A stretch of 64,000 nt of DNA from Sphingobacterium spiritivorum (GCF_016725325.1 NZ_CP068083.1:3658001-3722000), one strand, 5' to 3'. Shown: positions 36,164 to 46,108, numbered from the stretch's first letter. A program made the numbers and translations. The notes: a model not told the origin generated them from the sequence alone.

Positions 36164-37483
36164 TTAATCTTCATAATCCTGATCGGAAGACAAAGGAAGT
36201 CTGGTGACAAGAAGTTTGTCTATCCGGTTACCGTCCATATCCAGTACTTCAAATTCAAGATTTTTATAAACGACCTTATCACCTTCTTCGGGTACACGAT
36301 CCAGTAAAAAGAATACCAGACCTGCAACAGTAGTGATATTGCGGATTTCTTCTTCATCTTTTTCGGATAGTCCCACTTCCAGACTTTCCATGAAATCGTC
36401 CAGCTGATAGCGTCCGTCAATAAGGAATGAACCATCTTCACGTTTGCGGATTTTGCTGTTTTCAATATTATTCAAATCCTCAAAATCTCCTACAAGACCC
36501 GTTAAGATGTCTTTTAAAGTGATAATTCCCTGAGGAATACCATATTCGTCAATCACGATGGCCTGAGCTGCTTTTGAATTTCTAAACGATTCAAGCACAG
36601 AGAGTGCACCGCTATTTTCATTGATATATGGAATAGGAGTGATAAGAGCAGATAGGTCAGTTTCTTCATTATTAAGATACTGCTGAAGTAATGTTTTGAC
36701 ATGCACTACACCTTTTATCTGGTCAAAATTACCATCACAGACAGGATATACAGTATGTTGAGTAGCAGTAATTACTTTCTTGTTCTCTTCAAAAGAATCC
36801 TGAAGATCCAGGTAATCGATCTTACTTCGGTGAACCATCAGGTTGATTGCTTTTTTATCACCGATGGCAAGAAGGCGGTCTACGATATCATGTTCTATAT
36901 TGTCGATAATACCACTATCGACACCCTCATCTACCAATGCTTTTATTTCTTCCTCAGTAACGGCATTTTTGCTGACTTTAATGTTCAGTAATCTGACCAG
37001 GAAATCTGTAGAAATACTTAAAAACCATACGAAAGGCTTCATGATCTTACTCAGAAAGTGCATAGGGAAAGCGATCAGCGTCGCATAGCGCTCCGGTATG
37101 GCCATTCCGATCCGTTTAGGAACCAGTTCACCAATGACCAATGAAAGATAAGTGATAATGATAACGACGACTATAACAGACAGTTGCTGGCTATAAGGTG
37201 CAAAAAACGGGATCAGTTGAAGTTTGGTGTCTATAAATGTAGAAATCGTTCCTCCACTGAAAAAACCTGTCAGAATACCGATAAGAGTAATACCGATCTG
37301 TACAGTAGAAAGAAATTGATTAGGGTGTTCTTTGAGGTCTAGCGCGATTTTTGCAGCCGGGTTTTTCTTGTCACTCTCCGCTTGTAGGCGAGCTTTTCTG
37401 CTCGATACAATAGCTATTTCGGAAGCCGATAAAATACCGTTTAGAAGGATCAGGATAAGTATTACTATAATTTCTGTTAGCAT
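36164..37483 (-). CDS. CNNM/CorC-type membrane protein (DUF21-CBS-CorC_HlyC)
   Basis: A 439-residue membrane protein. The N-terminal DUF21 region (about 1-180) has four hydrophobic segments, including the conserved NGILSASEIAIVSSRKARLQ near 15-35. Two CBS domains follow (about 210-335; MVHRSKIDYLDLQDSFEE and ALITPIPYINENSGALSVLESF), then a C-terminal CorC_HlyC transporter-associated domain. The family, variously called hemolysin C-like or CNNM-like, is linked to Mg2+/divalent-cation transport; substrate is not fixed. It is upstream of a converging terminator and 82 bp downstream of rpoN on the same strand. Confidence 0.93.
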   Translation of the reverse strand: MLTEIIVILILILLNGILSASEIAIVSSRKARLQAESDKKNPAAKIALDLKEHPNQFLSTVQIGITLIGILTGFFSGGTISTFIDTKLQLIPFFAPYSQQLSVIVVVIIITYLSLVIGELVPKRIGMAIPERYATLIAFPMHFLSKIMKPFVWFLSISTDFLVRLLNIKVSKNAVTEEEIKALVDEGVDSGIIDNIEHDIVDRLLAIGDKKAINLMVHRSKIDYLDLQDSFEENKKVITATQHTVYPVCDGNFDQIKGVVHVKTLLQQYLNNEETDLSALITPIPYINENSGALSVLESFRNSKAAQAIVIDEYGIPQGIITLKDILTGLVGDFEDLNNIENSKIRKREDGSFLIDGRYQLDDFMESLEVGLSEKDEEEIRNITTVAGLVFFLLDRVPEEGDKVVYKNLEFEVLDMDGNRIDKLLVTRLPLSSDQDYED

Positions 37484-37565
37484 AGAAGATTTGAAAATTA
37501 CTCCAATTTACTGAAAATATCAGATTTGAGGAAGAACGAAGTGATAAAAAGAAAAAAGGAGTTGA

Positions 37566-39029
37566 TTACAACTCCTTTCTTAATCTTGCGACAGGTATAT
37601 TTAATGCTTCCCTGTACTTGGCTACTGTACGGCGGGCGATAGAATAACCTTTTTCTTTTAGAATATCAGTCAGTTTTTCATCTGCTAAAGGTTTTCGTTT
37701 ATCTTCATTCGAGATACATTCTTCCAGAATTTTCTTGACTTCTTTATTGGAAACCTCTTCACCTGAATCGGTTTGTATAGCTTCAGAGAAAAACGATTTA
37801 AGTAAGAAAGTGCCGAATTCTGTCTGTACATATTTGGAATTAGCCACACGCGAAACAGTTGAAATATCCATTTCTATACGATCTGCTATGTCTTTAAGGA
37901 TCATAGGTTTAAGCATGCGGTCATCGCCCGTCAGGAAATATTCGTATTGATATTCCATAATCGCATTCATTGTTTTTAACAATGTCTGCTGACGCTGTTT
38001 AATGGCATCGATAAACCACTTTGCCGAATCCAGTTTTTGTTTCACAAATTGTACTGCTTCCTTCATCTTCTTATCCGTTTTTTCGACTTTCTCATAATGT
38101 TCAAACATCTCCTGATAAGATCTGGAAACCCGTAATTCCGGTGCATTCCGGCCGTTTAAGGTCAGGTGAAGAACACCATCATTATTGCTGATATGAAAGT
38201 CGGGGATAATGTGAAGCTGTTTTCCGGCTGCAGCTCCTGAATCTCCCGGTTTAGGATTTAATTTAAGGATCTCCTGAATGATATTTTTAAGCTCTTCTGA
38301 GTTAAGACCCAATGCTTTTTCAAGCTTATCATAGTGTTTCTTTGTGAACTCTTCCAGGTAATTCTGAACAACAAGAATAGCTTTTTTAACAGCTTCATTA
38401 TCGTTGTTTTTCTTTTTTAATTGTATAAGAAGGCACTCCTGAAGATCTCTCGCTCCAATGCCGGCAGGTTCAAAATCCTGTACGATTTTCAGCATTTCGA
38501 GTACTTCCTCTTCTTCAGCAATCACATTCTGCGAAAAGGCAAGATCATCGATAAGCGATAGAATAGGTCTGCGAAGATATCCGTCGTCATCAAGACTGCC
38601 AATAATCTGCTGACCAATCAGAAAATTCTTATCATCTAAAGCCAGTAAGTCCAGTTGGTTCTGAAGACTTTCAAAGAATGAACTTTGAATAGCAATAGGC
38701 ATTTCTTTGCGATCTTCTTCGTCGTCTCCTCCGTAAGAATTACCATAATCATTGAAATCATCATCCTGAATATATTCGTCCACACTGAACTCTTCATCGA
38801 ACGAATTATCTTCACCTTCATACTGTTCATCAGGGTCTTTATCCGGATATTCCTGTACAGGTTCGTTCATGTTGATCAAACTCCCGTCTTCTAATGCCGG
38901 GTTTTCTTCAAGTTCTTCTTTGATACGGGCATCTAATGAAACAGTAGGTACCTGCAACAGCTTAATAAACTGAATCTGCTGTGGCGAAAGTTTTTGTAAA
39001 AGTTTCTGTTGTAAAGTTTGCTTCAACAT
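37566..39029 (-). CDS. rpoN: RNA polymerase sigma-54 factor
   Basis: A 487-residue sigma-54, close to the standard 470-490. Region I at the N-terminus has the Gln-rich activator-interacting segment (LKQTLQQKLLQKLSPQQIQF), region II (about 50-130) is very acidic, and region III contains the core-binding part and the helix-turn-helix (about 385-405). The C-terminal RpoN box ARRTVAKYREALNI, which contacts the -24 element, is intact. No enhancer-binding protein or phosphotransferase gene is adjacent. It is divergent from the class A PBP gene. Confidence 0.97.
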   Translation of the reverse strand: MLKQTLQQKLLQKLSPQQIQFIKLLQVPTVSLDARIKEELEENPALEDGSLINMNEPVQEYPDKDPDEQYEGEDNSFDEEFSVDEYIQDDDFNDYGNSYGGDDEEDRKEMPIAIQSSFFESLQNQLDLLALDDKNFLIGQQIIGSLDDDGYLRRPILSLIDDLAFSQNVIAEEEEVLEMLKIVQDFEPAGIGARDLQECLLIQLKKKNNDNEAVKKAILVVQNYLEEFTKKHYDKLEKALGLNSEELKNIIQEILKLNPKPGDSGAAAGKQLHIIPDFHISNNDGVLHLTLNGRNAPELRVSRSYQEMFEHYEKVEKTDKKMKEAVQFVKQKLDSAKWFIDAIKQRQQTLLKTMNAIMEYQYEYFLTGDDRMLKPMILKDIADRIEMDISTVSRVANSKYVQTEFGTFLLKSFFSEAIQTDSGEEVSNKEVKKILEECISNEDKRKPLADEKLTDILKEKGYSIARRTVAKYREALNIPVARLRKEL

Positions 39030-39260
39030 GTTTTCTGGTCACTAAATTGACTGTAAAAGTAGAGAATAAATATTTAAATGTTAACATTATTCTGCTAAAT
39101 ATCATCTTTAGGTATACTTTTTGAGGAGAAAAAAACTCCAATCTTCTTGATTCAAAAGCTACCTGGTATAAATGTTAAAATTCGTTAATTTTTTAAGCAC
39201 TATTACTAATTAATTGCGTCTGACTACAGTTTTACCAAAACTATTCTTCATATTTACATC

Positions 39261-41618
39261 ATGTTTAGAGGTATCAAAAATAAATTTTTGCGTTACTTTA
39301 TTATCGCTGCCTATTCTATTGTACTGATTGTTTGTGCCGTACAGATTAACTTTCTTTGGCTATTTGGCTATTCCCCGACAAAAAAGGATATTGTCATGCC
39401 ATCCCTTAATATTTCTACAGAGCTTTATACTGCCGATTCTGTTCTTATCGGACGATATTTTGAAGAAGACCGTGATCCGGTGCCTCATGATAGTATTTCA
39501 CCCAATGTTCTGAATGCCCTGGTGGCTACAGAAGATATCCGTTTTTATAAGCATAATGGGATAGATTTTCTTGGACTTGCTTCCGGTATAGTGTCTACAC
39601 TTACGGGTGACAAGCGCGGAGCCAGTACCATTACTCAGCAGCTGGCCAAAAATCTCTACCGTACCCGTTACAATACCTCAGCCGGTATTTTAGGTAAGGT
39701 ACCCGGAGTAGGGCTGATCGTTAATAAATTTAAAGAATGGATGACGGCTTATAAACTGGAGAGTAAATATGGTAAGGAGGAAATTATTACGATGTATCTT
39801 AATACCGTCTCCTTTAGTAATAATGCTTACGGGATTAAGTCGGCCTCTCTGCGATATTTTAATAAAATGCCAAGTCAGTTAAGCGTTAACGAATCAGCTA
39901 TGCTGATCGGAATGCTGAAAGGAACGACTTTATATAACCCATTGCGAAATCCTAAGAATGCGCTTCAGCGACGAAATGTAGTACTTGCTCAAATGCAAAA
40001 AGCAGGCTATCTGACCAAACAACAGGTAGATACCTATTCTGTGCAGGATCTGAATCTCAATACAAACAATGTCGATCGTCAGGATGCCAATGATTCTTAT
40101 CTGAGAGCCGCCGTGCAACGCTGGCTGGAAGACTGGAGCAAGGAAAATGATATTGATATCTATAAAGACGGATTGAAAATCTATACCACTATTGACTCCC
40201 GCATGCAAAAGATTGCAGAAGAAATGGTGGGTAAACAGATGAAATTTTTGCAGCAGCGATTGAAGAATGCCTGGGGAAGTGAAGATCCCTGGAGAGATAA
40301 AGAAGGAAATGTAATCCCGAATTTTATTGAGAATCTCGCTAAGAAAACCCCTTATTACGCTGCGCTGGTTAAAAAATATCCGAATAACATGGATAGCGTG
40401 AATTACTATCTCAATAAACCAAAAGAGATGGAGATCTTTACGTGGAATGGTAATCAGAAGAAAGAGCTGTCTACGATGGATTCTATCAGACATTATGTCG
40501 TAATGCTAAATGCCGGAATGATGTCTATGGAGCCAAAAACAGGAGAAATCAAAGTTTGGGTAGGGGGTATCAACCACAAGTATTATAAATTTGACCATGT
40601 CAATCAATCCAAACGGCAGGCAGGTTCTACCTTCAAGCCTTTTGCTTATCTGGCAGCGCTGGAGTCCGGAAAATCACCTTGTGATAAGTATACAGACAAG
40701 CCTGTACGGATTTACGCCGGTCTTAAGGACGGAGTAGAAGAGTATTGGGAACCAAAAAATGCAGACTGGAATTTTAGCTACAGAGAAATGTCTCTGCGTT
40801 GGGCTATGGCACGTTCAGTCAATTCTATCACTGCTCAGATTACGGAAGAAGTAGGCTGGGATAAAGTTGTAGAAGCCGCACACAGGTGTGGTATAGACAG
40901 CCATCTGAAATCTGTGCCTTCAGTCAGTCTGGGATCCAATGATGTATCTGTGTTTGAAATGGTAAGAGCATATGCTACATTTATGAATGAAGGGAAGCGA
41001 CTGGATCCGATCCTGGTATCCAAGATTGTTGATTTTGACGGAAATGTAATTGCTGAATTCAAAAAGAAAGAAAAAGAAGCCCTAACGAAAGAAAATGCCT
41101 GGTTGATGACCTATATGCTCCGTGGAGGTATGGAGGAACCGGGAGGAACTTCTCAGGCTCTTTGGGACTGGGATCTCTTTAAAAAAGAAAATCAGATTGG
41201 TGGAAAGACCGGTACATCTTCGGATTATGTAGATGGTTGGTATATGGGTGTGACAAAAGATCTGGTGACAGGTGTATGGGTCGGTTGTGATGAGCAAAGC
41301 ATCCATTTCAAAAACTCTCACACCGGAGAAGGTTCTAAGACTGCATTACCAATTTTCGGTATGTTTCTGGAAGAATTATACAAACGTCCGGAGCTCGGAT
41401 ATACATTTGGTAAATTCCCTGATCCTACAGTCGAGATAACCAAAAAATATAAATGTGAAAGTCCAAGATTACCTGAGCGGACAGAAAGTGCTGATAGTAC
41501 AGCGGTAGATCTTCCGGAAGGGGAAATTTTAGAAGGTGAAGGAGGAGAGCAAAACGGTGAACAGCCGGTAACCACACCTCAGCCACCTGCTTTGGATACA
41601 GACTCGACCCCAAATTAA
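39261..41618 (+). CDS. class A penicillin-binding protein (PBP1A-type)
   Basis: A 785-residue bifunctional peptidoglycan synthase. One N-terminal membrane helix is followed by a GT51 glycosyltransferase domain with the catalytic TEDIRFYKHNGID near residue 91 and the ASTITQQLAKN motif near 120. The transpeptidase domain has its active-site serine at S456 (GSTFKPF), the ARSVNS motif (SxN) near 520 and KTGT at K649. A Pro/Glu-rich tail follows from ~740. It makes glycan strands and cross-links them in the periplasm. It is divergent from rpoN and followed 40 bp later by the large zincin/propeller gene. Confidence 0.96.
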   Translation: MFRGIKNKFLRYFIIAAYSIVLIVCAVQINFLWLFGYSPTKKDIVMPSLNISTELYTADSVLIGRYFEEDRDPVPHDSISPNVLNALVATEDIRFYKHNGIDFLGLASGIVSTLTGDKRGASTITQQLAKNLYRTRYNTSAGILGKVPGVGLIVNKFKEWMTAYKLESKYGKEEIITMYLNTVSFSNNAYGIKSASLRYFNKMPSQLSVNESAMLIGMLKGTTLYNPLRNPKNALQRRNVVLAQMQKAGYLTKQQVDTYSVQDLNLNTNNVDRQDANDSYLRAAVQRWLEDWSKENDIDIYKDGLKIYTTIDSRMQKIAEEMVGKQMKFLQQRLKNAWGSEDPWRDKEGNVIPNFIENLAKKTPYYAALVKKYPNNMDSVNYYLNKPKEMEIFTWNGNQKKELSTMDSIRHYVVMLNAGMMSMEPKTGEIKVWVGGINHKYYKFDHVNQSKRQAGSTFKPFAYLAALESGKSPCDKYTDKPVRIYAGLKDGVEEYWEPKNADWNFSYREMSLRWAMARSVNSITAQITEEVGWDKVVEAAHRCGIDSHLKSVPSVSLGSNDVSVFEMVRAYATFMNEGKRLDPILVSKIVDFDGNVIAEFKKKEKEALTKENAWLMTYMLRGGMEEPGGTSQALWDWDLFKKENQIGGKTGTSSDYVDGWYMGVTKDLVTGVWVGCDEQSIHFKNSHTGEGSKTALPIFGMFLEELYKRPELGYTFGKFPDPTVEITKKYKCESPRLPERTESADSTAVDLPEGEILEGEGGEQNGEQPVTTPQPPALDTDSTPN

Positions 41619-41658
41619 TACGTAGTCAGGGTATCTGTTTTTTTATTAATTTAACTTC

Positions 41659-44600
41659 ATGAAAAGTACGTTATGTAGTCAATTGTCGAACAGTGCCAGG
41701 CTACTGTTCGCTTTAATTGCATTTTGTTTTATGTTGCCCAACATAAGTCAGGCTCAATATTTTGGTCAGAACAAAATGCGCTACAAAAAGCTGAATTTTA
41801 AGGTTTATGAAACTCCGCATTTTGATCTCTATTACTATCTGAAAAATGACAGTATGGTCAGGTGGCTGGCTAAAGAAAGCGAAGTTTGGTACGAATTACA
41901 TCAGCAGGTATTCCAGGATACTTTCTTACGGAAGAATCCTGTTATTGTATACAGTAATCATCCCGAATTCCAACAAACTACAGCTATTCAGGGAGAGATC
42001 AGTGTCGGTACCGGCGGGGTAACAGAAGCATTCAAGCAGAGAGTGGTGATGCCGGTCATGCAGATCAATCAGCAAACACGTCACGTACTGGGGCATGAGC
42101 TGGTGCATGCCTTTCAATATCGGGTACTTATTGATGGTGGCGATTCTACCCGTCTGGAGAATATTATGAATCTGCCTCTATGGATGGTAGAAGGGATGGC
42201 CGAATATTTTTCTATAGGGAAAAAGGATGCCTTTACCTCCATGTGGATGCGTGATGCTTATCTGAATAAAGATATTCCGTCGCTTAAGCAGATGACAGAA
42301 CAGTCTTACAAATACTTTCCTTACCGATACGGTCAGGCATTCTGGTCTTATGTCGGGTCTACCTACGGGGATACTGTGATTATGCCATTATTTATCGAAA
42401 CGGCTAAATATGGTTATGAGGTTGCTATGAAGCGGGTATTCGGCTATGATGCACAGACCATGTCCAATCTGTGGAAAAACAGTATGGAGAATATGTATAA
42501 GAATTCCGGTAAAGATACAGTTTCAAGACCGGTCGGTACAGCGATACTCCATACCGGCAACTCCGGTCGGATGAATGTCTCACCTGCAATTTCTCCGGAC
42601 GGCAAATATGTCGCATTTCTATCTGAAAAAGATATGTTCAGCATCGACCTCTTCCTTGCAGATGCCCACACGGGCAAAGTCATACGGAAGCTTGGGAGCC
42701 GGCTCACTAATAAAGATATAGACGAGTTTAGTTTTTTGGAATCTGCGGGTACTTTCTCTCCTGACAGCCGCAAGTTTGCTTTTTCAGTATTTAGTGCAGG
42801 TAAAAATAAATTAATGACAGTAGATGTGTTGACCGGTAAAACACTTTCAGTAGAGGCAATGGGAGATATTACAGAGTTTACAAATATTACCTGGGCCGCA
42901 GATGGAGATCATGTTGCTTTTTCCGGTCTGAAAAACGGACATAGTGATATTTACATTTATAATCTGAAGACCAAAAAACTGAATCAGCTGACAAATGATG
43001 TATATTCTGACTTTCAACCCAGTTTCTCCAGAGACGGAAAATTTATTGTATTCAGTACCGATCGGGTAGCGCTGGCTTCAGATAGCAGGTCGGTAGACAT
43101 TCCTATGAATCTGGCTGTAGTAGACATCCGGACGAAAAATATTCAAAACCTGGACATTTTTCCGGGAGCAAATAATCTCAATCCACACTTTTCCTCTAAC
43201 GGAGAGCAAATCTATTTTCTGTCCAACGGGGATGGATATCGTAATATGTACCGCTACACCGTCGCATCTGCTCAGGTGGAGAAATTGACAGATTATTTTA
43301 CAGGTATCAGTGGTATCACAGAGTACTCTCCTGCGATGAGTATCTCGGCTACAGATGAGATCGTCTATTCGTATTTTAAAAATAATGCTTACAGTGTATA
43401 TTATGCAAAGAGTTCAGATTTTACAGGGACTGTAGTAGATGCAGGGGCTGTTAATTTTGATGCAGCTATGCTTCCTCCTCCGGTAAGCCGCGGTGTGAAT
43501 GTTGTCAATACCAATCTGCGTAATTTCAACGCTTTTGAGCGTATTGGAGATGATCAGATTAATACGATTGCTTATAAACCTAAGTTTAAACTCGATTATC
43601 TCGCCAACAGTGGAGTTGGAGTTTCTGTTGGAAGTCGTTACGGAGCCGGAATATCCAGTGGTATTCAGGGGATGTTCTCGGATATTCTTGGTTATAATCA
43701 GATTTTTGCGGCCTTAAATGTGAATGGTGAAATTCAGGACTTCGGAGGGCAGATCGCTTATATTAATCAGAAGGGACGCTTCAATTGGGGAGCCTCGTTG
43801 TCACATATTCCATATATTTCGGGATACAACACAAATGAATTTGAGGATTTTGGATATGGAGATGAGTTGTCATACAATACCTATTTAGTACGTACTTTTC
43901 AGCAACAGGCTGATGTTTTTGTTGCCTATCCGTTTAACAGGCACCACAGAGTGGAGCTCGGAGCAGCTGTTGTAAGATATAATTACCGGGTGGACAAATG
44001 GCGCCAGAGTTACTATTCCGGATATGGTGATCGCCGTAAGCTAAGTAATGAAGAGGCTTCACAATTAGGATTTGGCAATCTGAAACCTTTTGTAGTACAA
44101 CAGGTCAATACTGCTTTGGTAGGAGATAATTCTGTATTCGGTATTGCAGCTCCTCTACAGGGGTATCGTTATCGTCTGGGAGTAGAGCAGTATTTTGGTG
44201 ATTACACTTTTTCTGCAGTCAATATTGACCTGAGAAAGTATAACCGCTACAAGCCTGTCACTATAGCCGCGAGACTGTATTCTTATTCGCGTTTTGGCAG
44301 TAATGAAAATGCACTTTATCCTTTTTATATCGGATATCCGTATCTGATCCGCGGATATGAAAGTGGTGATTTTGACAGAAATGGCAAAGTAAGAATATCA
44401 GATCTTATGGGATCCCGTACTGCGGTATTTAATTTTGAAGTAAGGTTGCCGTTTACAGGGCCGGAAAAACTGGCTGCTGTAAAATCCGGATTCTTGTTCT
44501 CGGACTTAAATCTGTTTTTTGATGCAGGACTGGCCTGGTCAAAAGGAAACAAGGTGGTGTGGTCTTCGGATGACAGACCTATTGTACCATTAAAGGATGG

Positions 44601-44808
44601 TAAGGGAAATGTAATTGTGAATCCGGATACAAATCTTCCGGAGATGGGATATGATCCTAATTATAAGATTCCGGTTATGAGTGCCGGGGTTTCACTACGG
44701 ATCAATTTGTTCGGAGCTATGATTCTGGAGCCATACTATGCTTTTCCTTTCGTAAAGACAAATTCTAAATCCGGGACGTTCGGAGTGAATTTCACTCCGG
44801 GTTGGTAG
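41659..44808 (+). CDS. large exported protein: zincin-like peptidase, beta-propeller and barrel-like C-terminus
   Basis: A 1049-residue exported protein of unknown physiological role. A signal peptide ends near QAQ (residue ~32). A zinc-peptidase-like domain follows, with HELVH at residues 146-150 and a possible third ligand region in PLWMVEGMAEYFS. Residues ~300-620 hold repeated PD40/TolB-like propeller blades (SPDGKYVAFLSEKD, SPDSRKFAFSVFS, SRDGKFIVFSTDR, SSNGEQIYFLSNGD). The last ~400 residues have alternating strands and a terminal GVNFTPGW typical of outer-membrane barrels (BamA/surface-antigen-like). The mix suggests an outer-membrane-associated protein acting on a periplasmic or surface target. 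Homologous three-part proteins occur across Bacteroidota; function is not established here. Confidence 0.85.
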   Translation: MKSTLCSQLSNSARLLFALIAFCFMLPNISQAQYFGQNKMRYKKLNFKVYETPHFDLYYYLKNDSMVRWLAKESEVWYELHQQVFQDTFLRKNPVIVYSNHPEFQQTTAIQGEISVGTGGVTEAFKQRVVMPVMQINQQTRHVLGHELVHAFQYRVLIDGGDSTRLENIMNLPLWMVEGMAEYFSIGKKDAFTSMWMRDAYLNKDIPSLKQMTEQSYKYFPYRYGQAFWSYVGSTYGDTVIMPLFIETAKYGYEVAMKRVFGYDAQTMSNLWKNSMENMYKNSGKDTVSRPVGTAILHTGNSGRMNVSPAISPDGKYVAFLSEKDMFSIDLFLADAHTGKVIRKLGSRLTNKDIDEFSFLESAGTFSPDSRKFAFSVFSAGKNKLMTVDVLTGKTLSVEAMGDITEFTNITWAADGDHVAFSGLKNGHSDIYIYNLKTKKLNQLTNDVYSDFQPSFSRDGKFIVFSTDRVALASDSRSVDIPMNLAVVDIRTKNIQNLDIFPGANNLNPHFSSNGEQIYFLSNGDGYRNMYRYTVASAQVEKLTDYFTGISGITEYSPAMSISATDEIVYSYFKNNAYSVYYAKSSDFTGTVVDAGAVNFDAAMLPPPVSRGVNVVNTNLRNFNAFERIGDDQINTIAYKPKFKLDYLANSGVGVSVGSRYGAGISSGIQGMFSDILGYNQIFAALNVNGEIQDFGGQIAYINQKGRFNWGASLSHIPYISGYNTNEFEDFGYGDELSYNTYLVRTFQQQADVFVAYPFNRHHRVELGAAVVRYNYRVDKWRQSYYSGYGDRRKLSNEEASQLGFGNLKPFVVQQVNTALVGDNSVFGIAAPLQGYRYRLGVEQYFGDYTFSAVNIDLRKYNRYKPVTIAARLYSYSRFGSNENALYPFYIGYPYLIRGYESGDFDRNGKVRISDLMGSRTAVFNFEVRLPFTGPEKLAAVKSGFLFSDLNLFFDAGLAWSKGNKVVWSSDDRPIVPLKDGKGNVIVNPDTNLPEMGYDPNYKIPVMSAGVSLRINLFGAMILEPYYAFPFVKTNSKSGTFGVNFTPGW

Positions 44809-44827
44809 CGTGTTTTAATCAAAAGGG

Positions 44828-44868
44828 AGCCGTTGCATTATCTATGAGAGATAAGCAACGGCTTTTTT
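44828..44868 (+). terminator. terminator after the zincin/propeller gene
   Basis: Outer stem AGCCGTTGC and GCAACGGCT plus inner TTATCT/AGATAA pairing, followed by TTTTTT. It overlaps the last codons of the gene on the opposite strand. Confidence 0.85.
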
Positions 44869-45174
44869 GTTATGTAGGATAGTTAAGGGCATATGCAGGG
44901 AACAAAGATTTTTCCAGTTTGGATTTTGTTTTCTGACCATTCTTTCTTTCACAATGCGGGGGAGAGAGGTAAGTTCTTTTCTGCGTTTCTCTGCCTGCTC
45001 GAAAGTGTCGACATATTCAAGATAAACAATACTGCTTAATTTGATAACCTGATTAAATAAAGAAGCGTGAACAGTTCTCATTTCCTGATATGTCGACTGT
45101 ACATCTTGTGTCAGATTGACTTCAAGATGATGACGATTGCTGTCTGAGGCGATGTAAATGCAGTATTTTTTCAT
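44842..45174 (-). CDS. degenerate GIY-YIG-like protein
   Basis: A 110-residue protein that aligns by eye with small GIY-YIG endonuclease-domain proteins: an opening CIYIASDSNRHHLEV, a central YLEYVDTFEQAEKRRKELTSL and the end RMVRKQNPNWKNL correspond to the family's conserved strand, E-containing helix and NPxW motif. However, the GIY and YIG motifs themselves and the catalytic Arg are not recognisable, so it is probably not a nuclease. The last ~15 residues lie over the neighbour's terminator hairpin, so the true C-terminus is the natural stop at 44842. It is divergent from the S24-type regulator gene. Confidence 0.6.
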   Translation of the reverse strand: MKKYCIYIASDSNRHHLEVNLTQDVQSTYQEMRTVHASLFNQVIKLSSIVYLEYVDTFEQAEKRRKELTSLPRIVKERMVRKQNPNWKNLCSLHMPLTILHNKKAVAYLS

Positions 45175-45200
45175 GTTTTCTTCTTGTTTTGGCTAATAAA

Positions 45201-45232
45201 TTTGGTTTTTCTAAATCTATTTGCTAATTTTG
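45201..45232 (+). promoter_or_regulatory. promoter of the S24-type regulator
   Basis: TTTG (45201-45204), 20 bp, then TAATTTTG (45225-45232) fits the Bacteroidota consensus. The start point would be near 45236, inside the dyad at 45234-45249. Confidence 0.65.
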
Positions 45233-45233
45233 A

Positions 45234-45249
45234 TAGTACAATTATACTA
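45234..45249. promoter_or_regulatory. dyad operator overlapping the regulator's own start point
   Basis: TAGTACAATTATACTA is a 16-bp near-perfect palindrome (one mismatched pair). It sits right after the -7 box, where a repressor would block initiation. A related dyad overlaps the rimP promoter (46098-46113). Confidence 0.55.
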
Positions 45250-45288
45250 ACAATTTTAGTATTTACAAATTTTATTTAAAAAATTATT

Positions 45289-46068
45289 ATGTCTAACATC
45301 GCCTCCAATCTGAAATACATCAGAAAGAAAAAAGGATTGACACAACAGCAATTTGCTGATTTAATGGAAATTAAGCGCGCTTCGGTGGGGGCGTATGAAG
45401 AGGATAGAGCAGAGCCTAAATACGAGTTGCTAAAAAAAATAGCTGAATATTTTGATCTGACGATGGATGAACTGGCAAACGATATTATAGATGATAAGTG
45501 GAAGCCTACTCCACGGAGTAATGCTTCCAATCTGCGTGTTCTTAGTGTAACGGTAGATCAAAAGGATCGTGAAAATATTGAATTGGTACCTGTCAAGGCG
45601 AGTGCAGGATATCTGAATGGATATGGTGATCCGGAATATGTAGCCGAATTGCCTAAATTTTCACTTCCAATGTTTAATCAGGGTACATACCGTGCTTTTG
45701 AAATAAAGGGAGATTCTATGTTGCCCTTGCCATCTGGCTCTGTTATAATAGGGGAGTATGTAGAAAACTGGCATGACATCAAGCCCGGACAGACTTATAT
45801 AATTGTCTCTAAAGAAGAAGGTGTCGTGTATAAGCGTATTGCCTTTAAATATAAAGAAGAAAAAGGATTGAAGCTGGTATCCGATAACAAGACATATGAA
45901 GCATACTGGGTTGGTTCAGATGATATTCTGGAAGTCTGGAAAGCAAAGGCGTTTATAAGTACTGAACTGCCGGAGCCAAGTCCCGAACCTACTATGGAAA
46001 CACTGACCTCGATGATGGCACAAATGCAAAAAACCATCAGTGCAGTAGTCGATAATAATAAGGCATAA
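45289..46068 (+). CDS. XRE-family HTH regulator with S24 peptidase domain (LexA/CI-like)
   Basis: A 259-residue regulator. An N-terminal Cro/CI helix-turn-helix (about 5-60; KKKGLTQQQFADLMEIKRAS) is followed by an S24 domain (about 95-225) with the catalytic Ser143 (GDSMLP) and Lys182 (VYKRI). An AG-type sequence (VKASAGYL, near 102-109) could be the self-cleavage site, as in LexA and phage repressors, though this is inferred. The C-terminal ~40 residues (PEPSPEPTMETLTSMMAQM) form a Pro/Met-rich tail of unknown use. No phage genes are nearby. Its promoter carries a dyad it may bind, and the same dyad type overlaps the next operon's promoter. Confidence 0.9.
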   Translation: MSNIASNLKYIRKKKGLTQQQFADLMEIKRASVGAYEEDRAEPKYELLKKIAEYFDLTMDELANDIIDDKWKPTPRSNASNLRVLSVTVDQKDRENIELVPVKASAGYLNGYGDPEYVAELPKFSLPMFNQGTYRAFEIKGDSMLPLPSGSVIIGEYVENWHDIKPGQTYIIVSKEEGVVYKRIAFKYKEEKGLKLVSDNKTYEAYWVGSDDILEVWKAKAFISTELPEPSPEPTMETLTSMMAQMQKTISAVVDNNKA

Positions 46069-46077
46069 AAAAGATGT

Positions 46078-46108
46078 TTTGGATTTTTAAAAATATTTTG
46101 TACTTTTG
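46078..46108 (+). promoter_or_regulatory. promoter of the rimP-nusA-infB operon
   Basis: TTTG (46078-46081), 19 bp, TACTTTTG (46101-46108): an exact consensus match. Start point near 46112. It lies 9 bp after the S24-type regulator's stop codon. Confidence 0.75.

Noticed and set aside
45289..46068. Prophage remnant marked by the S24-type repressor
   Set aside because: No integrase, capsid, lysis or attachment-site sequences are near; both sides are core genes.
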